64,000 nt of DNA from Arthrobacter bambusae. GTDB taxonomy: Bacteria > Actinomycetota > Actinomycetes > Actinomycetales > Micrococcaceae. Both the position numbers and the translations under genes were made by a program. Shown here in pieces: positions 15,317-21,165 of the stretch (within the stretch, counting starts at the first letter, position 1; the number at the start of each line of letters is the position of its first letter). The stretch is taken from assembly GCF_030812595.1 (NCBI RefSeq), contig NZ_JAUSSZ010000004.1, positions 62,001 to 126,000 on the forward strand. Reading direction: 5' to 3'. The notes under the pieces are model-generated. The model had not been told where the DNA came from. It made no database searches and saw nothing but the letters and a program-made list of their open reading frames with translations.

Positions 15317-16617
15317 GCCGCCGCCCGCTGGGTCAGAGATGCGCCCTTGTCGAGTGCCATCGAGTAGTGGCCCCAGAAGTCGAGCTGGGCGACGTTGGTG
15401 GAGCCGTTTCGGTTCTTTGCAACGAGCATGGCGAGGTCGCCGCGCTTTTCGCCCATGATTTCCCGGTGGAGCAGGATCACGACGTCCGCGTCTTGCTCGA
15501 CGGCTCCGGACTCGCGGAGGTCGGAGATCTTCGGCATCTGGTCATCCCGTTGTGTCGAGCCTCGGTTCAGCTGGGAGAGGGCCACGACGGGAATCTTCAT
15601 GTCCATCGCCAGGATCTTCAGTTGCCGGGACATGTCGGCGACGAATTCGTGCCGGGGTCGCTTGTCGCCTGCCGGCTGGGACATCAATTGCAGGTAGTCC
15701 ACGACCAGCCCGGCAAGAGGTTGCCTACGGTTCACGGATCTGGCGAAGCGTTTGATGTCTGTAATAGTCACGCCGGAGTTGTCGTCGACAAATAGAGGTA
15801 CGTTCTGCCACGATGCCCGGCGGATACGGATCTTCTCCCAGTCCCCCGGAGTGAGGTCCCGTTCGATAAGGCGCCGCAGCTCAATGCGCAGGTCCGCGGA
15901 AACTGCCCGCATCTGCACGTCCACTTCGGACATCTCCAGCGACGAGAACGCCACCGAGCCCTTCGCCGTGAGCGCCTTGGCAAGCTGGAGGGCGATCACC
16001 GACTTGCCCACTGACGGTCGAGCCCCGATCACGTAGAGGCCGCCCGGGCGCAGGCCGCCGATGATCGAGTTCAGCGCCGCCCATGGGGTGGGGATGTAGT
16101 TGGGCTTCTCGTCCAGCTGCCCCAGCATGGCGTCGATCGTCTCGCCAAAGGACTGCACCGCCGACGTGGCGGCCTTGGATGTCGCATCGACTGCTTTCCG
16201 GGCGAGTTCCACAAGTTCGGACTCGTCGCCGGGCTGGTGGGCCATGGACGCAATCTGGTGCCCTGCCGTAGCAATCCGGCGGCGGATGGCCTGCTTCGCC
16301 ACGATCTCCGCGTAATAGCCTGCATTGGACGCTGAGGGCGTCCCTGCGGCGATTTCGTGGAGCTGCGCGGGTCCTCCGATGTTCGCGAGCTCTCCGGCCC
16401 CTGTGAGGGAGCCTGAGACGGTCACGACGTCGATTGGCTCACCGCGGCTTTGCATGTCGAGGATAGCCCGGAAGATCGTTTCGTGCGCGGGCCGGTAGAA
16501 GTCCGCGCCGGTGATGATCTCCGATACATCCTGGATCGCATCCCGAGACAGCATCATCGCCCCGAGTACTGACCGTTCCGCCTCGAGGTCCTGCGGCGGT
16601 GTCATGAGCTCATTCAT
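15313..16617 (-). CDS. dnaB: Replicative DNA helicase, DnaB family
   Basis: A 434-residue hexameric replicative helicase. The N-terminal DnaB domain (AERSVLGAMMLSRDAIQDVS, then GADFYRPAHETIFRAI) is followed by the RecA-like motor with Walker A GARPSVGKS (about 196-204), the SSLEMS motif, Walker B GLVVDYLQLM, and late motifs VVALSQLNRG and DADVVILLHRE. It is close in length to cellular DnaB, but its place after a helicase-loader-like gene, with a 4-nt overlap, and inside the element marks it as an element-specific copy driving the element's own replication. It also overlaps the next gene by 4 nt. Confidence 0.95.
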   Translation of the reverse strand: MNELMTPPQDLEAERSVLGAMMLSRDAIQDVSEIITGADFYRPAHETIFRAILDMQSRGEPIDVVTVSGSLTGAGELANIGGPAQLHEIAAGTPSASNAGYYAEIVAKQAIRRRIATAGHQIASMAHQPGDESELVELARKAVDATSKAATSAVQSFGETIDAMLGQLDEKPNYIPTPWAALNSIIGGLRPGGLYVIGARPSVGKSVIALQLAKALTAKGSVAFSSLEMSEVDVQMRAVSADLRIELRRLIERDLTPGDWEKIRIRRASWQNVPLFVDDNSGVTITDIKRFARSVNRRQPLAGLVVDYLQLMSQPAGDKRPRHEFVADMSRQLKILAMDMKIPVVALSQLNRGSTQRDDQMPKISDLRESGAVEQDADVVILLHREIMGEKRGDLAMLVAKNRNGSTNVAQLDFWGHYSMALDKGASLTQRAAA

Positions 16618-17426
16618 GCTTCCACCTGCATCCGGTGGAAGCTAGGGTCCCACGGGCTGTTGACCGGGATCTGCAACTGGCCCGACGGCTCGTCGTCCCA
16701 GCGGCCCTCGTTGAGCCATGTGGCCGCGTGCGGCGTGAACTTCTGATCCTTGCCGGCGACTTCCGTCCGGAGGGCTTCCACGCCCGACATGACCGTTTCG
16801 ACATCGGTGAACTTCAGCGCCTTGGCGAATGCCTTCTGGGCGGCCGCCTTGCCTACTTTTCGCGGATATCCGGCCCAAAACGCATCAAAAGCGGTGGTCG
16901 AAGATGAGCTAAATATCTTCTTCTCTTCTCTTCTCTTCTCTGGCATCGCCGGAGCATCCTCCGAGCATTGCTCGCCGGATGCTTGTCCGATGCTCGCGGC
17001 ATGCTCGGTAGCATGCTCAGTAGCATCCTCGGGCTTTGAATCGGCGGCCCAGCGTGCACGTGCCGCTTTCGTAGCCTTCTCGATACGCGTCTCTGCGGCC
17101 CGCGTGGTCCACATCGGGTTGTGTTCCTCGAAGTCGTGAATGTAGACCTCGCCAATGGGAACGGCTGCGGGGCATGTGTTGCAGTCGTGACCAGGGCGGT
17201 GCCACATTCCGGCGCTTGCGAGCAAGTCAGCGTCAGCCTGCGAAGCGAAGGATGCACGGACCATGACCTTCTCCTTTGCGAAGCCGTCGGTTACGTGCAG
17301 GCACGACGTGAGCACGCTGTGGATGTACAGGACTACCGCGCCGGCCGACTCGGCCAACACCTCCTGCACCTTCGGATTGCTGGTGAATCCGAGGTCCATC
17401 TGCGTCCACAAACGCTTGTCAGCCAT
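16614..17426 (-). CDS. Phage replication protein, helicase-loader/replisome-organiser-like
   Basis: A 270-residue protein. The N-terminal 100 residues look like a winged-helix replication initiator domain (WTQMDLGFTSNPKVQEVLAE) with a Cys pair in GHDCNTCPAAVP. The middle is a charged linker. The C-terminal region (FDAFWAGYPRKVGKAAAQKA, then TPHAATWLNEGRWDDE) is the module seen in many phage replication proteins next to DnaB. It would recognise the element origin and load DnaB. It overlaps dnaB by 4 nt. The linker is coded by a pentanucleotide TTCTC repeat (16921-16940), where slippage would shift the frame. Confidence 0.8.
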   Translation of the reverse strand: MADKRLWTQMDLGFTSNPKVQEVLAESAGAVVLYIHSVLTSCLHVTDGFAKEKVMVRASFASQADADLLASAGMWHRPGHDCNTCPAAVPIGEVYIHDFEEHNPMWTTRAAETRIEKATKAARARWAADSKPEDATEHATEHAASIGQASGEQCSEDAPAMPEKRREEKKIFSSSSTTAFDAFWAGYPRKVGKAAAQKAFAKALKFTDVETVMSGVEALRTEVAGKDQKFTPHAATWLNEGRWDDEPSGQLQIPVNSPWDPSFHRMQVEA

Positions 17427-17697
17427 GATTGGTCACCTCGATTTCTCCGAGGGCCGCCTGCCATGCTCTGGCGACGCTGGGGTGACCCTCGATGCTGTAA
17501 AGCAGATCTTCCCGCGCCCACTGGAGGCTCTCTTGGACGGGGGCTGGCGTGAGGTCGCCAACGATCAGACGTACAACGTCGCCCGGTCGAGCAAGCAGGA
17601 GTGCTTCGTCAGCGTGGCGCTGAAGCTCGCCTGCGTCGTATGTGTTGCGCCAGCGGAACGCCGTCACGTCGATGATCTGGACCGTGGAGAGAATCAT
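17419..17697 (-). CDS. Hypothetical protein, early region
   Basis: A 92-residue protein from ATG 17697, which overlaps the previous small gene's stop as ATGA; a longer frame from TTG 17736 is less likely. The sequence (ILSTVQIIDVTAFRWRNTYD, later AREDLLYSIEGHPSVARAWQ) looks globular with mixed strands and helices. It overlaps the replication gene by 8 nt. No family recognised; the position is that of small early phage genes. Confidence 0.55.
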   Translation of the reverse strand: MILSTVQIIDVTAFRWRNTYDAGELQRHADEALLLARPGDVVRLIVGDLTPAPVQESLQWAREDLLYSIEGHPSVARAWQAALGEIEVTNHG

Positions 17698-17816
17698 GGG
17701 GTCACCGCCGAGTTGCGAACCGAACGTATGCGGCAAGGTACAATGACAGAAGTTTCAAGCATTGATTTTGAAGGCGTCCCGGCTGGCAGGCAGGGGCGCT
17801 TTCCCTTTGGCTTCAT
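17694..17816 (-). CDS. Very small hypothetical protein (40 aa)
   Basis: A short frame encoding 40 basic residues (MKPKGKRPCLPAGT onward) between 17816 and 17694. Support comes from position: it starts 3 nt after the stop of the 49-residue gene and its stop overlaps the next ATG as ATGA, continuing an unbroken chain of coupled genes. Composition gives no clue to function, and it could be a leader only. Confidence 0.4.
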   Translation of the reverse strand: MKPKGKRPCLPAGTPSKSMLETSVIVPCRIRSVRNSAVTP

Positions 17817-17818
17817 GG

Positions 17819-17968
17819 TTACGCTGCCCCCCGCTCAACGAAGGAGGTTGGGGGCCGGAGCAGGACCGCGATGCGGTTTATCTGGTCATCAGTAAGATCC
17901 GGAGCCTCCGCGACAACCCTCGAAACGTAAGCCGCAAACTTCTCCCGAGGGCGTGATTCTCGGATCAT
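17819..17968 (-). CDS. Small phage protein (49 aa), overlapping the HTH gene
   Basis: A 49-residue protein (MIRESRPREKFAAYVSRVVA, then EAPDLTDDQINRIAVLL and a short basic end). The pattern PxLTDxQxxRIAxLL is typical of small proteins encoded near the early regions of actinobacterial phages, usually of unknown role. Its ATG overlaps the stop of the HTH gene as ATGA, which strongly supports translation. It is probably co-expressed with the replication genes. Confidence 0.6.
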   Translation of the reverse strand: MIRESRPREKFAAYVSRVVAEAPDLTDDQINRIAVLLRPPTSFVERGAA

Positions 17969-18171
17969 GCCTGTGCCTTCTCGTTGTTTTCAGCATCGTT
18001 GGGGATAGGTGCCAGGAGATCCTCGAGTTCGTTGATATCGACCCGGATCATCCGTGGGCCGACTCGGTATCCGGTGATGCGTCCGGCCGTTATATACCGT
18101 CGGATTGATTTCACGGAGACGTCGGCAATTTCGGCCGCGGCGGCTAGGCTGGCGAATTTGGGAGTGGTCAA
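17965..18171 (-). CDS. Helix-turn-helix protein, excisionase-like
   Basis: A 68-residue protein from a TTG at 18171 with AAGGAACCCC just upstream. It is almost entirely a MerR/excisionase-type winged HTH: FASLAAAAEIADVSVKSIRR, then YITAGRITGYRVGPRMIRVD and a terminal helix DINELEDLLAPI. In phages such proteins are recombination directionality factors or early regulators. It is the first gene of the minus-strand early operon and lies downstream of the integrase behind two terminators, so it is controlled apart from the integrase. It is one of two candidates (with 2731-2985) for the factor that makes the integrase excise. Confidence 0.75.
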   Translation of the reverse strand: MTTPKFASLAAAAEIADVSVKSIRRYITAGRITGYRVGPRMIRVDINELEDLLAPIPNDAENNEKAQA

Positions 18172-18299
18172 AGGGGTTCCTTAAATCGAAAGGCCGCAAC
18201 GGGCTCACGCCGAGAGGGCATGACCGATTACGGCCTTGGTTGTTTTGTTTGGGTGGGCTGCCGAGGTGGTCGGCGGGGAGTGCGCTCAAATTTGGGCAC

Positions 18300-18331
18300 A
18301 AAAAAACCCGAGCGGTTTTACCGTTCGGGTT
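18300..18331 (-). terminator. Second terminator after the integrase
   Basis: On the minus strand the arms AACCCGAACGG and CCGCTCGGGTT pair around TAAAA, with one mismatch, and run into seven T. It terminates minus-strand transcription arriving from the integrase before the early operon promoter. Confidence 0.85.
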
Positions 18332-18438
18332 GCTGGCTTGAAGAGATCCTAATTACATACTTCAAGCGTGATTGTAAACAACTTGGCGTGTCAACGTGCA
18401 GGAGTCAACTTCTGACCGTGCGCGGCGCGATTTGGCAA

Positions 18439-18470
18439 TAAAAAAACTCGACCGAGATTCCCGTTCGAGT
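18439..18470 (-). terminator. First terminator after the integrase
   Basis: On the minus strand ACTCGA and TCGAGT form the base of a hairpin with an imperfect upper stem, followed by seven T. It lies about 48 nt after the integrase stop. Two terminators in tandem imply tight insulation of integrase expression. Confidence 0.85.
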
Positions 18471-18517
18471 CTTCCTGCTTCAGCATAAAAGACTCTAGGG
18501 GGTCAGCGGCACTGAAG

Positions 18518-19957
18518 TCAAGTCCTGTCCGCAATCGGGGCTCTTTGGTCGGTCCCATCGTTCCTCCATTCGATGCGGATCCTTTCCTCGTCAAAAGTTC
18601 GTGGCGCACTCTTGCGGACCGGATCTACGATGGGCACCATGAGCGCATCGATCACGGCCCGCTGACGCTCCAGTCCGGCGGATTCCCACCACGACCTCAC
18701 GTCGTCGGACGCCGACGCGGGAACCAGGACAGACCGCGCCGCAGCCGCCAAGTCCAGATCAACCCCTTCCAGCTTGCTTTGAATACGGCTCGTGATAGCT
18801 TCCATTTGCTTTGCGGTGATCAAGCCGTCGGCGAAGCTGTTGGCGGCTGTGTCTAAGCGCGCCCGCAGCGCAACAGCTTCCTCCTGTAAGCGGTGCTGGT
18901 TACAGGAGTCGTATGGTCCGGCGAGCTTGGCAATAACGCCCGGCTGATCCAGCCTTCCCAGTACCGTCTCAGCAATGAGCTCCTCGACCGGCTGTGCTGT
19001 TTGGAAGGCATGGCCTTCACCCTTAGTTGGGCACTTGTAGTAGAACTTGGACCGGCCCGCGCCGCCGGCCCGGGATGATGTCTTCATGGCACTTCCGCAT
19101 GTTCCACAGATCAGGAGTCCCGCTAGGAGATGCTTGACGCGGGAGTCAGTCTGTGTTCGGCGGGATGGGTTTGTGACAATGGCCCTAACGGTGTTCCATT
19201 CATCCTCCGAGATGATCGGAGGGAAGGTGGACTTGCCAACGATCTCGCCGCGGTAGGCCGATAACCCTGCATTTGTTGGCCGAAGGAGCATGTTCCTGAC
19301 CGCTGTGGACGTCCACTTCTGCCCGCGCCGGGTGGGTATGCCGCGGGCATTTAGGTCGGTGACTATGGAGCCGATACTGGCGCCGCTGATGGTCGCTGTA
19401 ATGGCCTTGCGGATCTCGGCGGCGTCATCTTCGACAATGACAGGGTCGCCGTTTTCCATCTTCCACCCGAACGGCACGGGTCCGCCGCTAAACGCCCCAG
19501 TCTGGGCAAGTTGAAGCTTCTTCCTCGTGATTCGCTCCGACTTGTGTTCGGATTCGTAGCGCGCCCACGCCCCGAGCGTGCGGGCCACGGCCCGACCCGA
19601 TGGTGTGCTTAAGTCGATCTCCCCCGCCTTGACTGTTTGCGTCGTAATGCCCAGCTTTTCAGACACATCGATGTATTCCTCGAGCTCGCGAGGAGAGCGA
19701 TGCAGGCGGTCGGTGTGCCAAGCAATGACACCTTGAATGGCGCCGGCCCTCATGGTCTCAAGGAGATCCCGGTACTGCGGCCGAACGCGGCCGCTGTAGG
19801 CGCTGATGTCGTTGTCTACGAATACCCGGGCGACTCTCCAACCTAGCTTGTGAGCTATTTCGCGACAGTCTTGCTCCTGACGCTGAACGCCCAGCCCCGC
19901 ACCTTCCTGGTCTTTGGATATGCGGCAATAGATGGCTGCTCGAAAGTCTTCTGTCAC
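18518..19957 (-). CDS. int: Large serine integrase
   Basis: A 479-residue site-specific recombinase. The N-terminal catalytic domain has AIYCRISKDQ (nucleophile Ser14), AWHTDRLHRSPRELEEYID and the E-helix region. A recombinase domain (PVPFGWKMENGDP, then GIPTRRGQKWTSTAVRNMLL) and a zinc ribbon (CGTCGSAM ... YYKCPTK, about 285-320) with embedded coiled coil follow. It would cut attP and attB at a central dinucleotide and needs a directionality factor to excise. The start is GTG at 19957, about 40 bp from the tadA junction, so part of its promoter may lie in tadA sequence. Two terminators follow. It is the enzyme expected to have inserted the element into tadA. Confidence 0.96.
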   Translation of the reverse strand: MTEDFRAAIYCRISKDQEGAGLGVQRQEQDCREIAHKLGWRVARVFVDNDISAYSGRVRPQYRDLLETMRAGAIQGVIAWHTDRLHRSPRELEEYIDVSEKLGITTQTVKAGEIDLSTPSGRAVARTLGAWARYESEHKSERITRKKLQLAQTGAFSGGPVPFGWKMENGDPVIVEDDAAEIRKAITATISGASIGSIVTDLNARGIPTRRGQKWTSTAVRNMLLRPTNAGLSAYRGEIVGKSTFPPIISEDEWNTVRAIVTNPSRRTQTDSRVKHLLAGLLICGTCGSAMKTSSRAGGAGRSKFYYKCPTKGEGHAFQTAQPVEELIAETVLGRLDQPGVIAKLAGPYDSCNQHRLQEEAVALRARLDTAANSFADGLITAKQMEAITSRIQSKLEGVDLDLAAAARSVLVPASASDDVRSWWESAGLERQRAVIDALMVPIVDPVRKSAPRTFDEERIRIEWRNDGTDQRAPIADRT

Positions 19958-19981
19958 AATCTAGACAATAGCGTATCCGTA

Positions 19982-20003
19982 GTGCCTTGACATCCAACGC
20001 ACT
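19982..20003 (-). other. Right attachment site (joins element end and tadA 5' part)
   Basis: The AGTGC core at 20003-19999 belongs to tadA on its upper-coordinate side and is followed (minus strand) by the element arm GTTGGATGTCAAGGCAC (19998-19982). This arm is the imperfect inverse of the arm at 1711-1727. In attL orientation the two arms plus the core rebuild a 42-bp attP centred on AG. Confidence 0.8.
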
Positions 20004-20993
20004 CGAGATGTTCCCGCCAGCCAACAGTGGCAGGGTGCAGATCTTGGTCACGGCGTCATGGGCAGAGTTGGCATGGACGGTACACATGCCGGGCAGCCCG
20101 GAATTCAACGCGATCAGCATGTCCAGGCTTTCAGCTTCCCGGACTTCGCCCACCACAAGGCGATCCGGCCGCATTCGAAGGGCCTCCTTGACGAGCCGCC
20201 GTAAGGGGATTTCCCCTTGGCCCTCGAGGTTTTGCTGGCGGCACTGGAGGCCAACCACATCACGCAGCGGGAAGTGGAGTTCAAAGATCTCTTCGACTGT
20301 GATGACCCGTTCCCGGGAGCCGATGTTGGCCGCCAGGCAGTTGAGCATCGTGGTCTTTCCAGCCTGCGTGGCTCCTGAGACGAGAATGTTCAGGCCACTG
20401 GCCACCGCAGCTCCCAGGAACCGCGCTGATTCGGGCGTCAACGTCCCGAGCTCGACCAGATGCTCGAGGCGGGTCGCCTTGACCACGAATTTGCGGATAT
20501 TCACCGCCCAATGGCGCCGAGTGATGTCGGGAATGACTACGTGGAGCCTGGAGCCGTCGGGTAGGGCCGCGTCCACAAAAGGTGACGAGAGGTCCAGCCT
20601 TCGCCCGGAACGCTTAAGCATCCGCTCAACAAGGTCGCGAACCTGCTGCCCGGTAAGGCTGATAGAGGTAAGTTCGGATTCGCCATTCCGGGCAACGTAA
20701 ACCTCGTTGGGCGCGTTGAGCCAGATCTCTTCGATCGTGGGGTCGTCCAGAAACGGCTGGAGCGGCCCGAAGCCAGCAACGGCGTCGAACACGTACTTGC
20801 GCGCACTGTCCAAATGTCCAAGAGGAGGCAAAGGGCCAAGAAGTGCCCGCTCATCGTAGTCATTCACCGCAGCCTCGACGAGCCGGTGAACTTCAACTGT
20901 TTGACTCAGAGGGTCCAGTCCACGCCGACGAATCAGCTCACGGACTTCATCCTCGACAATGCGCAAAGCCTCCATTTTCCCCCAATGCAGCAT
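19998..20993 (-). pseudogene. tadA: tadA (cpaF) 5' fragment, N-terminal 332 residues, split by the element
   Basis: This part encodes the N-terminal domain and most of the motor of a type II/IV secretion ATPase of the TadA/CpaF family: FGPLQPFLDDPTIEEIWLN near residue 75, Walker A GATQAGKTT (about 205-213), the Asp box region TVEEIFELHF and Walker B RPDRLVVGEVREAE, then HANSAHDAVTKICTLPLLAG. The frame leaves tadA at the AGTGC core and runs 79 foreign codons, overlapping the integrase in another frame. The missing 81 residues lie at 1456-1701. The start may be 20993 or, better spaced behind GGGGG, 20975. Intact TadA powers Flp pilus extension. Confidence 0.92.
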
Positions 20994-21074
20994 GCGCCCA
21001 GGCGCTGCGGAAAACCTTCGACAAGGTTAAAAGTAGGGGAGTTACAACATGAGACCAAGCCAAATTGAGAGACC

Positions 21075-21083
21075 TGTGGATAA
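21075..21083 (-). promoter_or_regulatory. DnaA box, perfect match
   Basis: TGTGGATAA is the exact complement of the consensus DnaA box TTATCCACA. It lies in the divergent region between tadA and the S53 peptidase gene and overlaps the start of the shared upstream element at 21077-21133. Two more perfect boxes occur at 46300-46308 and 60065-60073. Confidence 0.55.
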
Positions 21084-21133
21084 TTATCTTATCCGCTAGT
21101 CACACCAGAAACACGTGAATCTCTAGCCACTCC
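21077..21133 (+). promoter_or_regulatory. Conserved upstream element, copy A (before S53-SLH gene)
   Basis: A 57-nt stretch closely matching 23154-23209. The most conserved core is CTAGTCACACCAG followed by A/C-AACA, with TGGATAA at the left end and CTCT-R-GCC-M-CTCC at the right end. It ends 32 nt before the S53-SLH start codon. Its presence before two secreted-protein genes suggests a common promoter or operator. Confidence 0.65.
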
Positions 21134-21165
21134 AGAAGCCGAATATCCGTGCAAGGAAGGATCTC

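Larger units (their letters stand above)
18172..18517. other. Intergenic control region between integrase and early operon
   Basis: About 345 nt without a supported gene. It holds two rho-independent terminators for the integrase transcript (18439-18470 and 18300-18331) and, at 18170-18183, a near-palindromic AAAGGGGTTCCTTA motif that overlaps the ribosome-binding site of the HTH gene. The early promoter must lie between 18172 and 18300; I could not fix its boxes. Confidence 0.55.
1703..20003. mobile_element. Integrated phage-like or satellite element inserted in tadA, about 18.3 kb
   Basis: The element is delimited by the two halves of tadA, and both junctions carry AGTGC on the minus strand (1703-1707 and 19999-20003). 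It carries a large serine integrase 40 bp inside its right end, a second small serine recombinase, an HTH gene, replication genes (helicase-loader-like protein, DnaB), tail-fibre genes, an OLD-type nuclease and a set of small envelope proteins. Minus-strand genes (18171 to 10263) hold replication and tail-tip functions. Plus-strand genes (1868 to 10181, apart from the resolvase) look like accessory cargo. No portal, capsid, large terminase, tape measure or lysis gene is visible, so it is either a decayed prophage or a satellite depending on a helper. Confidence 0.92.

Noticed and set aside
20197..20217. AAGGGG-ATTT-CCCCTT palindrome like the element motif
   Set aside because: It lies in the tadA coding region, has a 4-bp centre, and codes for conserved residues; a chance likeness.
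21077..21133. CRP site in the shared upstream element (contains TCACA)
   Set aside because: The other half-site six bases away is TTATC or TCAAC rather than TGTGA in the two copies, so the CRP consensus is not met.
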